From the NCBI RefSeq assembly GCF_029945705.1, contig NZ_JAQSDC010000011.1:1-41529 (forward strand): 41,529 nt of DNA, in the 5' to 3' direction. Of the stretch, positions 27,138 through 36,114 are shown one piece after another (the first letter of the stretch is position 1; every line of letters begins with the position of its first letter). The stretch is from Methylotenera sp. (lineage in GTDB: Bacteria; Pseudomonadota; Gammaproteobacteria; Burkholderiales; Methylophilaceae). A program made the position numbers and the translations under genes. The notes under the pieces were generated by a model. The model worked only from the letters and a program-made list of their open reading frames with translations. It did not search any database and was not told where the DNA came from.

Positions 27138-27845
27138 CTACTTATTTAATACCATAGCGGGAACTTTTTTTTGTGCTATTGCGTAGTCTTCAGGAATGCC
27201 AATATCAATGAAGTCAGTTACTTGGTCGTAAGCAATTAAATTTAATTCACTAATATGTTTCATGAGTATTTCAGTTTCAAATGAAAACTTATTGGGTAAA
27301 TCAAAATCCTTAAACAAGGTCTTATTGAGTATATAAATGCCAGCGTTGATTAAACCTTCACCAGATTTTCCCTTTTCAGCGAAGCCTGTAATTTGCCTAT
27401 CTTTAAGAATCACTGTGCCATAACGACCGGCATCACTGACTTTAGCAACTGCTAAATGTAGCTTGGATATAAATTCATTAGAAAACGCTATAAATTTATT
27501 CAAGTCTGTTTTAGCTAGTGTGTCGCCATTTAAGATTAATACTACTTCCTCAGGTATTTGTTGGCATGCGTTAAGTATTGCTCCTCCCGTGCCAAGTGGC
27601 TCTGACTCTACAATGTAGTGAAGACTCACTTGGTTAAACATAGACCCGAAGTAATTTTGAATATGCTCATGCATGTAGCCGACTGAAAGATACACATCTT
27701 TTGCACCTTGATTTTCCAGCTCTTGTAACAACCACCATAAAAATGGTTTGCCATTCACATCTGCCAAGGGTTTTGGTAAATCTGGCACAACACTTTTAAG
27801 GCGCGTGCCAAAGCCGCCTGCTAGAATTAGAACGGGATGCATCAT
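27138..27845 (-). CDS. hddC: D-glycero-alpha-D-manno-heptose 1-phosphate guanylyltransferase (HddC-like)
   Basis: 236-residue nucleotidyltransferase with the sugar-nucleotide signature ILAGGFGTRL (about 5-14) and KPLADVNGKPF. It makes NDP-heptose from heptose 1-phosphate and NTP. GTP specificity is inferred from the adjoining HddA kinase, because the alpha-anomer route leads to GDP-heptose in known systems. The frame is open further upstream, but ATG 27845 overlaps the gmhA stop as ATGA, the natural coupled start; a second ATG follows at 27842. Confidence 0.87.
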   Translation of the reverse strand: MMHPVLILAGGFGTRLKSVVPDLPKPLADVNGKPFLWWLLQELENQGAKDVYLSVGYMHEHIQNYFGSMFNQVSLHYIVESEPLGTGGAILNACQQIPEEVVLILNGDTLAKTDLNKFIAFSNEFISKLHLAVAKVSDAGRYGTVILKDRQITGFAEKGKSGEGLINAGIYILNKTLFKDFDLPNKFSFETEILMKHISELNLIAYDQVTDFIDIGIPEDYAIAQKKVPAMVLNK

Positions 27846-28450
27846 GTTGGTGCGTATTGTTCGCGAGGAAATATTTGAAGTTCTACTAGGCCGCAAATGA
27901 TATGACCTAAAAGTAAATGACCTTCTTGTACTTTTGGTGTCTCTGGAGACGGAATTTCAATAGAGAAATCGACTAGGTCTGGTCTGCTCCAGCCTTTTTG
28001 GCCAGTAAAACCAATCACTTTCAAACCTAGTTGTTTTGCAGTTTCCATTGCGGCAATAATATTGGCTGATTTACCTGAGGTTGAATATGCCCAGAAAATA
28101 TCTCCTGGCACACTGACCGCTTGAATTTGCCTAGAAAATAGCTTTTCGTAGCCATAATCGTTGCCAATAGCCGTTAATATTGAGGTGTCTACTGTGAGAG
28201 CGAACGCGGCTAGACCAGGTCTGTCGTAATTAAAGCGGCTGACAAACTCACCAGCAATGTGTTGTGCATCCGCCGCGCTGCCGCCATTGCCGGCCAGCAA
28301 AACTTTATTTTTGTTGCCAAGAGCGGCACAAATTTCAGTCACGCAAACTTCAACTTGAGAAAGTAGTTTCTCATTGCTCAGAATGCTAGAAAACGTATTG
28401 ATTGATTTCTCAATCTCTTGATTGATGAATGATCTCAAGCTTTTCTCCAT
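27842..28450 (-). CDS. gmhA: D-sedoheptulose 7-phosphate isomerase GmhA
   Basis: 202-residue SIS-domain isomerase that converts sedoheptulose 7-phosphate to D-glycero-D-manno-heptose 7-phosphate. Recognised by LLAGNGGSAADAQHIAGEFVSRF (about 53-75), SILTAIGNDYGYEKLFSRQ, STSGKSANI and QEGHLLLGHIICGLVE. Overlaps hddA by 16 bases and hddC by four, so the operon is tightly coupled. It could also feed the ADP-heptose route for LPS core, but its partners here point to GDP-heptose. Confidence 0.93.
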   Translation of the reverse strand: MEKSLRSFINQEIEKSINTFSSILSNEKLLSQVEVCVTEICAALGNKNKVLLAGNGGSAADAQHIAGEFVSRFNYDRPGLAAFALTVDTSILTAIGNDYGYEKLFSRQIQAVSVPGDIFWAYSTSGKSANIIAAMETAKQLGLKVIGFTGQKGWSRPDLVDFSIEIPSPETPKVQEGHLLLGHIICGLVELQIFPREQYAPT

Positions 28451-29475
28451 GATTGTGTGCCAGTATCAGTAAAGTTACATGTAGATACTTGGCCGTTAAA
28501 TTTAGACAATGCCCGCATCACATAGGGGCGCTGCGCGGGGTCAACAAAAAACATGATGAATCCACCACCGCCTGCACCTGAAACTTTACCTGCTTTCGCG
28601 CCAGCTGCAATAGCAGCATTATAGATCTCTTCTATCATTGGGTTAGAAATACTCTTAGCCATTTTCTTTTTAGATTCCCAACCATGCTGCATCGAGGACG
28701 CAAAAGCATCAAAATCAGCTTTTAATATAGCCTCTTTCATGCTGACGGCCTCAGCTTTAATCGCATGTAAAGGCTCTAAATACTTAGCATCCCCTGTTTT
28801 TACATTAGTTGTTTGCTCATCCACCAGTTTAGCAGACTCTCTAGAGACACCAGTGTAAAACAGCACTAATGAGGATTCAAGCTCCGCTTTAATGTGAGCC
28901 TTAATGCGTAACGGATTAACTATGACACGGTCTTTATAAAACTCCATAAAGTTTAGCCCGCCGAAAGTGGCTGCGTATTGGTCTTGTTTACCGCCTGTTA
29001 AGCCTAAGTCATTACGTTCAATTTGATAAGCAAGTTGCGCAATTTCATATTCACCTAATGGCAAGGAGAGCAACTCGCAGAATGCCTGAACTAACGCAAC
29101 GACCATGGTGGATGATGAGCCTAAACCTGAGCCTGGGGGGGCTTCGGAGTGGGTGATGATGCTTAGTGATAGTGGCTTGTTGTTATTGAAGTCTTTGATG
29201 ATGCGGTTATACACTCCAACGTGTAAATCGACACCAGAAACACGCTCAAGTTTTGGCGACATTTTGCCAAACCAACGATTATTATTATCCGCAGCAATGA
29301 GTTCTACGTGATCATCGTGACGACGTATGATGGTTGCGTAAGCATATTTATCGATAGTTACGTTAAGGACTAAGCCGCCAAATTCATCTGAATAAGGCGA
29401 CACATCTGTACCTCCGCCAGCTAAACCAAGCCTTAAAGGGGCTCTAGCTCTTATTGTTGAGTTGTCGTTATTCAT
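28435..29475 (-). CDS. hddA: D-glycero-alpha-D-manno-heptose 7-phosphate kinase HddA
   Basis: 346-residue GHMP-family kinase adding phosphate at C1 to give heptose 1,7-bisphosphate. Family motifs: APLRLGLAGGGTDV (12-25), the ATP loop PPGSGLGSSSTMV (about 113-125) and KVSGAGGGGFIMFF near the C-terminus. First gene of the operon hddA-gmhA-hddC-gmhB-acyltransferase. A strong sigma-54 promoter lies at 29552-29567. The main alternative, a fucose- or mannose-type sugar kinase, is disfavoured by the gmhA and gmhB neighbours. Confidence 0.91.
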   Translation of the reverse strand: MNNDNSTIRARAPLRLGLAGGGTDVSPYSDEFGGLVLNVTIDKYAYATIIRRHDDHVELIAADNNNRWFGKMSPKLERVSGVDLHVGVYNRIIKDFNNNKPLSLSIITHSEAPPGSGLGSSSTMVVALVQAFCELLSLPLGEYEIAQLAYQIERNDLGLTGGKQDQYAATFGGLNFMEFYKDRVIVNPLRIKAHIKAELESSLVLFYTGVSRESAKLVDEQTTNVKTGDAKYLEPLHAIKAEAVSMKEAILKADFDAFASSMQHGWESKKKMAKSISNPMIEEIYNAAIAAGAKAGKVSGAGGGGFIMFFVDPAQRPYVMRALSKFNGQVSTCNFTDTGTQSWRKA

Positions 29476-29796
29476 ATGCCCGTAGTTAATAATTGTTGAA
29501 TTGGATTAAGTCTTAAGATGTACTTCAATTGTGAGTTTACTATAAATATTAAGCAAGCATTATGCCAAAGTCAAATAACTAATATTTGCGGTTTTTACAA
29601 AGATGTGTCTGATTGCAGATAATAGTTATCATAACGATGAAACTATCTGGTAGGTAAAAAATCACTGCAATATTTAGAATATTACTGATTTATTTTATGG
29701 TTTATAATAAAACCAAACCTAATATTTACATTAGTTGCTATATACAAAGCATATTTAAAATACAATTTTGTTAACCTTTTTGGATGATTGGTCATA
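29476..29796. other. Divergent intergenic region hddA / galU
   Basis: A 321-bp gene-free, AT-rich stretch. Besides the sigma-54 site facing hddA it has the palindromes GATAA-TAG-TTATC (29618-29630) and TGGTTT-ATAATA-AAACCA (29698-29715). The second contains a TATAAT (29703-29708) that could be the -10 of a galU promoter, although the -35 is poor. Nothing else is seen. Confidence 0.5.
29552..29567 (-). promoter_or_regulatory. Sigma-54 (-24/-12) promoter for the heptose operon
   Basis: The minus strand reads TGGCATAATGCTTGCT. Compared with YTGGCAYG-N4-TTGCW only the base after TGGCAT differs (A for G). GG and GC are exactly 10 bases apart and the -12 TTGCT is perfect. The predicted start is near 29541, about 65 bases before the hddA ATG. 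Confidence 0.78.
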
Positions 29797-30684
29797 ATGA
29801 AAAAAGTCACTAAAGCAGTTTTTCCAGTTGCCGGTTTAGGTACACGTTTTTTACCCGCTACAAAAGCAAATCCTAAGGAAATGTTACCTATTGTAGATAA
29901 GCCATTGATTCAATATGCAGTTGAAGAGGCTGTTGCTGCGGGAATTACTGATTTAATTTTTATTACAGGTAGAAATAAACGTTCTATATCAGACCATTTT
30001 GATATGGCTTATGAGTTAGAGAATGAGCTTGAGCGTAACGGTAAAACCGAGTTGCTCAAAATTGTACAAAATATTGTTCCTAAAAACGTTAATTGTATTT
30101 ATATTCGTCAAACGCAAGCTCTGGGTTTAGGTCATGCCGTGCGCTTGGCTAAGCCTGTGGTGAATGATGATGCTTTTGCTGTGATTTTGGCGGATGATTT
30201 GCTTGATGGAAAAAAACCCATCATGAAGCAAATGGTTGATGCTTATGACTACTACCGCTGCTCTTTATTAGGTGTTGAAAACGTACCCGCAGATCAAACT
30301 AAGAGCTATGGGATTGTTGCAACTTCGCCGCTCAATAAGGATATTGAGCAGGTTTCAGCGATTGTAGAAAAGCCTGATCCAAAAGATGCACCTTCAACAT
30401 TGGCGGTGGTGGGGCGTTACATTCTGACCTCTAGAATTTTCCATCATTTAGATAATGTTAAAGCGGGTGCAGGCGGTGAAATACAATTAACTGATGGTAT
30501 TTCAGCATTGCTTACGGAAGAGCAAATACTGGCGTATCGATTCGATGGTGTTCGTTATGATTGCGGCTCTAAATTTGGTTACTTAGAAGCAACGATTCGT
30601 TTAGGGTTAAAACATCCAGAAGTTTCTAAAGATCTACGCGCTTTGTTAGAGTCCATTGTGAACGATAAAAAGAAGGCTAACTAA
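29797..30684 (+). CDS. galU: UTP-glucose-1-phosphate uridylyltransferase
   Basis: Makes UDP-glucose from UTP and glucose 1-phosphate. About 295 residues with the GalU signature [24 protein letters not shown] near the N-terminus, [23 protein letters not shown] and [13 protein letters not shown]. It feeds EpsB, Ugd and GalE, which all use UDP-glucose. ATG 29797 (MKKVTKAVF) is preferred over in-frame TTG 29788. Monocistronic, with its own terminator. Confidence 0.94.
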   Translation: MKKVTKAVFPVAGLGTRFLPATKANPKEMLPIVDKPLIQYAVEEAVAAGITDLIFITGRNKRSISDHFDMAYELENELERNGKTELLKIVQNIVPKNVNCIYIRQTQALGLGHAVRLAKPVVNDDAFAVILADDLLDGKKPIMKQMVDAYDYYRCSLLGVENVPADQTKSYGIVATSPLNKDIEQVSAIVEKPDPKDAPSTLAVVGRYILTSRIFHHLDNVKAGAGGEIQLTDGISALLTEEQILAYRFDGVRYDCGSKFGYLEATIRLGLKHPEVSKDLRALLESIVNDKKKAN

Positions 30685-30708
30685 AGCCTGAATTGATTTT
30701 AAGTTTAA

Positions 30709-30738
30709 AAAAATGCCCACAGTGATGTGGGCATTTTT
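30709..30738 (+). terminator. Intrinsic terminator after galU (probably bidirectional)
   Basis: Perfect 13-bp stem: AAAAATGCCCACA (30709-30721), loop GTGA, TGTGGGCATTTTT (30726-30738). The GC core is followed by a T-run on the plus strand and mirrored by A-residues, so it could act in both directions. It starts 25 bp after the galU stop and separates the polysaccharide genes from the molybdenum module. Confidence 0.92.
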
Positions 30739-30789
30739 ATTGATGATGTTAATAACTTTCAATGCAATTAAACAGCAGGAGTTGTTTCA

Positions 30790-31389
30790 ATGATAGGTAT
30801 TTTATTGGCGGCGGGCTTCTCTAGACGGTTTGGCGCATCTAACAAGCTATTAGAGGTTTTACCAAATGGCGACACCGTAGCACTAGCGTCAGCTAAAAAT
30901 CTTATTGGTGCTATTCCTTTTTCCATTGCAGTTGTTCGACCTGAAAATAAGGCGCTTGCCGATTTGTTGCAGGAGGCTGGGCTCAAGGTATTTTTTTGCA
31001 GTGAGCAAGACACAGAAATGGCAGACAGCTTATCTGCAGCCATTAGATTTTCTGCCGCTTTTACTGAGTCTAGTGATGGCTTTATTATTGCATTGGCTGA
31101 TATGCCCTATATTGACTCGCAGACTACCGCTGCTATCGCGACCAAGCTGAATGAGGGCACCTCTATCGTTGTACCTACTTATCAAGGCAAGCGCGGGCAT
31201 CCTGTTGGGTTTTCTGGCAAGTTCCGTGATGAGCTAGCAAGCCGGCAAGGTGATGAGGGCGCGCGCTCTATACTGAAACGTTACCCAGAAGAGGTTATTT
31301 TTTTGGAATGTAATGACTCAGGAATACTAGCTGATATTGATACACCAGCAGACCTTGATCAGCAATTGGCACTGCGCGTTAAGCGCTAG
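30790..31389 (+). CDS. MocA-like molybdenum cofactor cytidylyltransferase
   Basis: 199-residue MobA-like nucleotidyltransferase: ILLAAGFSRRFGASNKLL (4-21), the metal-binding DMPYID (about 103-108), GKRGHPVGF (about 133-141) and DIDTPAD near the end. MocA enzymes attach CMP to molybdopterin for xanthine-oxidase-type enzymes, and such an enzyme, with XdhC, lies just to the right. AGGAG (30777-30781) is 8 bases from the ATG. Convergent with xdhC; the two stop codons overlap. A purine-degradation or other NTP transferase is possible, but context favours MocA. Confidence 0.84.
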   Translation: MIGILLAAGFSRRFGASNKLLEVLPNGDTVALASAKNLIGAIPFSIAVVRPENKALADLLQEAGLKVFFCSEQDTEMADSLSAAIRFSAAFTESSDGFIIALADMPYIDSQTTAAIATKLNEGTSIVVPTYQGKRGHPVGFSGKFRDELASRQGDEGARSILKRYPEEVIFLECNDSGILADIDTPADLDQQLALRVKR

Positions 31390-32369
31390 GCAGCGCAATA
31401 TTTATTAATTGGATTTGAGGCATTAGCCTTTAATTGCTGCGCTCGTACTTGAATAAGTTCGGCTAGTATCGCGATAGCAATTTCTGCAGGCGTACGACTG
31501 CCGATAGGTAGGCCAACTGGCCCGTGCAATGTTGCAATCTCTGATTCAGTCAGGTCGAACATACGCATACGCTCACGTCGTTTGACTTGGTTTTTGATTG
31601 AGCCAAGCGCTCCAACATAGAATGCATTTGATTTGAGTGCTTCAAGTAAGGCCATATCATCAAGCTTTGGATCATGTGTAACCGCTACAATAGCAGTGTA
31701 AGCATCGGGGTTGATTTCTAGCACGGCATCGTCTGGCATTTCATAAATCCACTCCACGCCTTCTACATGCCACTCTGCACGAATTTCTGCACGTGGGTCG
31801 CAAATAAGTACGTCAAAATCCAAAACCTGCGCCATGCTCGCCAAAACAGAGCCAAGTTGATTGGCGCCAATAATCAGTAAGCGCCATTGCGGACCAAAGT
31901 AGCTATGAAACCAATCGCCTTCTAATTTTGGCGGCCCTTCAGGCAGTACTTGATTAATCGTTACTTGACCTGTGCTTAGACTAACGGAGCGTTTGATTAA
32001 CTTGCGCTGCTCTATATTTTGCAACAGCAATGATAGGTGTGCAGAATCACTTAAAGGCTCCACAAATATCTGTAAACGACCGCCACATGGAATGCCAAAG
32101 CGATGCGCATCATCATTGCTTACGCCATATTCTACTATCGTTGCTGTTTGTGGCAGCTCTTGATGGCGCGCTTTGTCCGCGAGGTCATCTTCAATACAGC
32201 CCCCTGACACTGAGCCAATAAGATGTCCATCCTCGCGTACAACCAACAATGCCCCTGGCAGGCGTGGTGCTGATCCCCAAGTGTGAATCACCGTAAATAA
32301 GTGTGCTTTATAGCCACTATCCAGCCATTCAACAGCGCGGCTCAGTACTTCCCAATCAAGCGATTTCAA
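31386..32369 (-). CDS. xdhC: XdhC-family molybdenum cofactor insertion/sulfuration protein
   Basis: About 327 residues. XdhC binds the molybdenum cofactor, promotes its sulfuration and hands it to xanthine-dehydrogenase-type enzymes in the cytoplasm. N-terminal domain: HTWGSAPRLPGALLVVREDGHLIGSVSGGCIEDDL (Cys in SGGCIE conserved). C-terminal Rossmann domain: LLIIGANQLGSVLA, ... AIVAVTHDPKLDDMALLEAL, YVGALGSIKN, GLPIGSRTPAEIAIAILAE. The frame is open to 32438, but homologues begin near LKSLDWEVL, which points to TTG 32369, five bases after the stop of the molybdopterin subunit. The start is uncertain for lack of a clear ribosome site. Confidence 0.85.
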   Translation of the reverse strand: MKSLDWEVLSRAVEWLDSGYKAHLFTVIHTWGSAPRLPGALLVVREDGHLIGSVSGGCIEDDLADKARHQELPQTATIVEYGVSNDDAHRFGIPCGGRLQIFVEPLSDSAHLSLLLQNIEQRKLIKRSVSLSTGQVTINQVLPEGPPKLEGDWFHSYFGPQWRLLIIGANQLGSVLASMAQVLDFDVLICDPRAEIRAEWHVEGVEWIYEMPDDAVLEINPDAYTAIVAVTHDPKLDDMALLEALKSNAFYVGALGSIKNQVKRRERMRMFDLTESEIATLHGPVGLPIGSRTPAEIAIAILAELIQVRAQQLKANASNPINKYCAA

Positions 32370-32373
32370 TGTT

Positions 32374-34551
32374 CTAAGCCAGTTGGTTGCCGATTGGCAG
32401 GGTACGAATACGTTTACCTGTCGCAGCAAAAACTGCATTAGTGACTGCAGGGGCTACAGGTGGTAAACCGGGCTCACCAACACCGCCCATTTTTTCAGTA
32501 TTTTGCACGATGTAAACTTCTACTTTAGGCATGTCAGCCATACGCATGACCTTGTAGTCATGGAAGTTTGATTGTTCTACCATGCCATCTTTGAAAGTAA
32601 TCTCACTTTGCATTGCAGCGCCAAGGCCGAAAGAAATGCACGATTCCATTTGTGCTTTCAGTGAATCTGGATTAACTGATAAACCGCAATCAATCGCGCA
32701 TACCATACGATGCACTTTTACTTCGCCTTTATTCACTGAGACCTCTGCCACTTGTGTGACAAAGCTACCGAACGATTCATGTACAGCAATCCCGCGGAAT
32801 ACGCCTTTAGGTAAGGGTTTGCCCCAACTTGCTTTCTCAGCAGCTAAGTTAAGTGTAGCCAAATGGCGTGGGTGATCATTCAGTAACGCTCGACGATACT
32901 CTAGCGAATCTTTTCCAGCGGCATGAGCTAGCTCATCAACCAAGCTCTCCATGACGAAGGCTGAATGGCTGTGCCCAACTGACCGCCACCACAGCACTGG
33001 TACGCCAGTTTTTGGCGTGTGTAAACTCACTAGGTGATTTGGCGTGCCTTTTATATAAGGTGAATCTGCTACGCCTTCTACAGAGGTTGCATCGACGCCA
33101 TCTTTAATTTGAAAAGCTTCAAATGGCGTGCCTAGCATAATGGATTGGCCCACAGCGGTATGCTCCCAAGCGACTGGCAAACCTTTAGCATCAACAGCAA
33201 TTTTGGCTTGATGTAGGTACATAGGGCGGTAATAACCACCTTTAACATCATCCTCACGGCTCCACACGGTTTTCACTGGAACGCCTGCCGCTTTGGCTAC
33301 TTGAACCGCTTCAGAGACAAAGTCCGCTGCCGGATTGGCGCGCCTGCCAAAGCCACCACCAAGAAACAATGTATGTATCTTCACCTGCTCAGGTTTCAAA
33401 CCAAGTATTTTTGCGGCAGCTTGCTGGTCGGTGCCTTGCATTTGCGTACCAGTCCAAATTTCACAGCTGTCTTGACTGATTCTCACTGAGCAATTCAGTG
33501 GCTCCATTGGCGAATGCGCTAAATACGGTAAAACATATTCTGCTTCAATTATTTTTGTGGCTTTAGAGGCCGCTGTTTTAATATCACCCGCTTTGGCGGC
33601 TGGTAATCCTTGAGTAGCCGCCATTTTGCGGTACTCGCTGACTAGTGCTTTTGAATCAAGACCTGCGTTTGGACCTAAATTCCATTCTACTTTAAGCGCA
33701 TCACGGCCTTGTTTTGCCGCCCAGTAGTTATCGGCAATCACTGCTACACCAGTCGGCACTTGCACTACTTGGTGTACACCTTTAATTTTCTTTGCAGCAC
33801 TTGCGTCGAAAGACTTAACTGATCCGCCAAATACTGGCGAGCGAGCGACCATCGCGGTCATCAAGCCGTCAAAATGAACATCCTGACCAAAGATTGCCGT
33901 CCCGTTAATTTTTTCAGGGCCATCTAGACGTTTAGTGGCTTTGCCGATGATTTTCCAATCTTTTGGTTCTTTAAGCGTGACCGCTTTCGGTGTTTCCAGT
34001 TTGGCTGCTGCTTCAGCTAAGTCGCCATAACTAATTTTTTTATCGCCACTGATAGCGAAACCATTTTCTGTTTTAATACTTTCAGCCGCAACACCTAATT
34101 TTTTTGCAGCCGCGTTAACCAATAGTGCACGAGTTAAAGCACCAGCCTGACGATAGCGGTCAAATTCAGACCACGTGGTTGAAGAGCCGCCAGTGATTTG
34201 AATGCCATAAGCGGTATGGATATATTCTGGCGCAGCTGGCGCATGCATGACTTTGATTTTGCTCCAGTCCGCATCTAGCTCTTCAGCAATCAGCATTGGC
34301 AGTGTGGTCCAAATGCTTTGGCCCATTTCACTGTGCGCCAACATCACTGTAATCGTGTTATCTGTGCCTACGCGCAAAAAAGCGTTTGGTGTCGGTAGTT
34401 TGCTAGCTTCTTCGCTTGCATTGGCATCCGAGATACCTGGCAACAGAAAGCGTTTAGCGTTGGGGATAGAAAAGGCAATCACTAAACCACCAACAGCTAA
34501 GGCTGTGGCTTTAATGAAAGTGCGTCTTGAAATATTTAAAGGTGAGTTCAT
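32374..34551 (-). CDS. Molybdopterin-binding subunit of a xanthine-dehydrogenase-family enzyme (IorB/aldehyde oxidase-like)
   Basis: 725 residues with a Tat signal (SRRTFIK at 8-14, then a hydrophobic stretch to about 30), so it is exported folded. Domain order follows isoquinoline 1-oxidoreductase beta subunits: substrate and molybdopterin domains with [30 protein letters not shown] and [18 protein letters not shown], and the catalytic Glu693 in [10 protein letters not shown]. Such enzymes hydroxylate N-heterocycles or oxidise aldehydes, passing electrons through the [2Fe-2S] subunit encoded just upstream. No FAD subunit is present, as in IorAB. Actual substrate unknown. Confidence 0.88.
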   Translation of the reverse strand: MNSPLNISRRTFIKATALAVGGLVIAFSIPNAKRFLLPGISDANASEEASKLPTPNAFLRVGTDNTITVMLAHSEMGQSIWTTLPMLIAEELDADWSKIKVMHAPAAPEYIHTAYGIQITGGSSTTWSEFDRYRQAGALTRALLVNAAAKKLGVAAESIKTENGFAISGDKKISYGDLAEAAAKLETPKAVTLKEPKDWKIIGKATKRLDGPEKINGTAIFGQDVHFDGLMTAMVARSPVFGGSVKSFDASAAKKIKGVHQVVQVPTGVAVIADNYWAAKQGRDALKVEWNLGPNAGLDSKALVSEYRKMAATQGLPAAKAGDIKTAASKATKIIEAEYVLPYLAHSPMEPLNCSVRISQDSCEIWTGTQMQGTDQQAAAKILGLKPEQVKIHTLFLGGGFGRRANPAADFVSEAVQVAKAAGVPVKTVWSREDDVKGGYYRPMYLHQAKIAVDAKGLPVAWEHTAVGQSIMLGTPFEAFQIKDGVDATSVEGVADSPYIKGTPNHLVSLHTPKTGVPVLWWRSVGHSHSAFVMESLVDELAHAAGKDSLEYRRALLNDHPRHLATLNLAAEKASWGKPLPKGVFRGIAVHESFGSFVTQVAEVSVNKGEVKVHRMVCAIDCGLSVNPDSLKAQMESCISFGLGAAMQSEITFKDGMVEQSNFHDYKVMRMADMPKVEVYIVQNTEKMGGVGEPGLPPVAPAVTNAVFAATGKRIRTLPIGNQLA

Positions 34552-34561
34552 GGTTGGCTCC

Positions 34562-35020
34562 TTAAGCTAACTTGTTCGCAGCTTCGTGGATAGCCGCACG
34601 AATTCTAGGGTAAGTACCGCAACGACAAATGTTGCCGCTCATCGCTGCATCAATATCGTCATCGGTCGGTTTTTTATTGCTGGTGAGTAGGGCAGTTGCC
34701 GCCATGATTTGTCCTGATTGACAGTAACCGCACTGTACAACATCAACCGCACTCCAAGCCGCTTGCACCGCCTGACCAACTTTGTCATTTTGCATGTGTT
34801 CGATGGTGGTGATTTTTTTGCCAACAGCGGCAGTGACTGGGGTAACGCATGAGCGTATGGCTTGCCCGTCGAGATGCACGGTACAAGCACCACATTGCGC
34901 CATGCCGCAACCAAATTTAGTCCCTGTCAGATGCACAACATCTCGTAATGCCCACAAAATTGGCATATCGTCTGGAGCGTCGAGTTGTACGTCTTTACCG
35001 TTAATGTTCAAAGTAATCAT
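34562..35020 (-). CDS. [2Fe-2S]-binding subunit of the molybdenum hydroxylase (IorA-like)
   Basis: 152 residues. Plant-type cluster cysteines C38, C43, C46 and C58 ([17 protein letters not shown]) and second-cluster cysteines C97, C100, C132 and C134 (CGYC ... CRCG) are all present. It has no signal peptide, so it is probably carried across the membrane with the Tat-tagged large subunit. AAGGA lies about 11 bases before the ATG. First gene of the operon iorA-iorB-xdhC (minus strand), with 10 bp to the next gene, and divergent from the LysR regulator. Confidence 0.91.
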   Translation of the reverse strand: MITLNINGKDVQLDAPDDMPILWALRDVVHLTGTKFGCGMAQCGACTVHLDGQAIRSCVTPVTAAVGKKITTIEHMQNDKVGQAVQAAWSAVDVVQCGYCQSGQIMAATALLTSNKKPTDDDIDAAMSGNICRCGTYPRIRAAIHEAANKLA

Positions 35021-35170
35021 GTTGGCTTGTCCTTCGATTTATCTTAAATTTGGCTTTATTTTAAAGTGGACTTGTCTAATCTATTTGGATTTTTAAAATA
35101 TTAAAAATTTAGAATAAATTAATATTTATTTTCGATACTATCGCATAGTGTTAGTTGTCATAGTGTGGAA

Positions 35171-35197
35171 TAATTTGGAATTGATGATTCCAAATTA
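35171..35197. promoter_or_regulatory. Perfect 11-bp palindrome at the LysR gene start (putative operator)
   Basis: TAATTTGGAAT (35171-35181), spacer TGATG, ATTCCAAATTA (35187-35197). It ends on the A of the first in-frame ATG of the LysR gene. A partial half-site TATTTGGAT lies at 35082-35090, nearer the divergent hydroxylase operon. The size and symmetry fit autoregulation by the LysR protein; that is inference. Confidence 0.65.
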
Positions 35198-35198
35198 T

Positions 35199-35202
35199 GG
35201 AG
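35199..35202 (+). promoter_or_regulatory. Ribosome binding site that decides the LysR start
   Basis: GGAG lies 9 bases before ATG 35212. ATG 35197, the first in frame, has no such site and overlaps the palindrome. The second ATG is therefore the more likely start. Confidence 0.65.
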
Positions 35203-35211
35203 CAATTCGAT

Positions 35212-36114
35212 ATGCAAAATCAGTTAGACATGCTGCGTATTTTTAAAGTGGTCGCAGAGTCCACAAATTTTAGAGAAGCTTCTAAAAGACTAGGTGTTTC
35301 ACCACAGTCTGTCACGCGTGCTATAAAAGAGCTTGAAGAATTATTAGGAGAGCCGCTATTTTATAGAAGTACTCGCAATACCAGCATCACCGAATTTGGC
35401 AAGCTGATGGCCTTGAGAAGTGAAAGCGTGATTGATCAAATGGATGCGCTCTTTCAACTTAATAAAATTCCAGATACTAAGCGAATCGAAGGGGCAGTGA
35501 AAATCACCATGTCTTCTTCTCTAGGGCGGAAATATTTGCTACCTGCACTCAATGATTTGGTGAAAGATTACCCTGGTATTCAGCTCGACCTCAGATTCTC
35601 TGATCTAATCGATAATGTCGTCACAGATCAGATGGATATTGGCGTAAGGATAGGTTTTTTCGGTGAGAGTCGAAACGTTGCAAGAAGAGCCCGAGAAATT
35701 AAATTTTACATTGTTGGTACTCCCGAGCTTATTGCGAAGGTTGGAGTACCTCAACAAGTGAACGATCTCTGTCAAATGCCACACACAGCTTTGATTGATC
35801 AGAACACTGGCAGAATTTGGCCGTGGACTTTTGCAAATGAGCCAGATTGCTTACCCACCGCACCCGCATTTATCACTAATGATCCTGAGGCTGAGTTAGA
35901 GGCGGTACTGGCAGGTATGGGTTATGGTCAGCTTGCTGATTTTCTATGTGCAAAGTATATTCGTACAGGTCAATTGGTGTCGGTATTGCCAGATCAGTCA
36001 CCTGAACCTTGGGGTGTGTATGTTTATCGTCCACAACGAGGCCCAGTGGCTGAACGTGTAAGATTGGTGTTTGATCACTTGGTGAAAACACTGAGTAACG
36101 TTAATTTATATTAA
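35212..36114 (+). CDS. LysR-family transcriptional regulator
   Basis: About 300 residues. N-terminal winged helix-turn-helix: LRIFKVVAESTNFREASKRLGVSPQSVTRAIKELEELLGEPLFYRSTR (about 5-52). The effector-binding domain follows from about 88 (GAVKITMSSSLGRKYLLPAL...). Divergent from the molybdenum-hydroxylase operon, which it probably controls together with its own gene. Its stop overlaps that of the HlyD-type gene by four bases in convergent orientation. Effector unknown; an aromatic or aldehyde substrate of the hydroxylase would be a natural guess. Confidence 0.89.
   Translation: MQNQLDMLRIFKVVAESTNFREASKRLGVSPQSVTRAIKELEELLGEPLFYRSTRNTSITEFGKLMALRSESVIDQMDALFQLNKIPDTKRIEGAVKITMSSSLGRKYLLPALNDLVKDYPGIQLDLRFSDLIDNVVTDQMDIGVRIGFFGESRNVARRAREIKFYIVGTPELIAKVGVPQQVNDLCQMPHTALIDQNTGRIWPWTFANEPDCLPTAPAFITNDPEAELEAVLAGMGYGQLADFLCAKYIRTGQLVSVLPDQSPEPWGVYVYRPQRGPVAERVRLVFDHLVKTLSNVNLY

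Noticed and set aside
27846-27896. 17-residue N-terminal extension of hddC
   Set aside because: The nucleotide-binding motif begins right after the ATG at 27845, which overlaps the gmhA stop in the usual ATGA manner.
35096-35127. AT-only inverted repeat AAATATTAA / TTAATATTT between iorA and lysR
   Set aside because: Arms made of A and T alone, with a 14-base spacer, in very AT-rich DNA are expected by chance.
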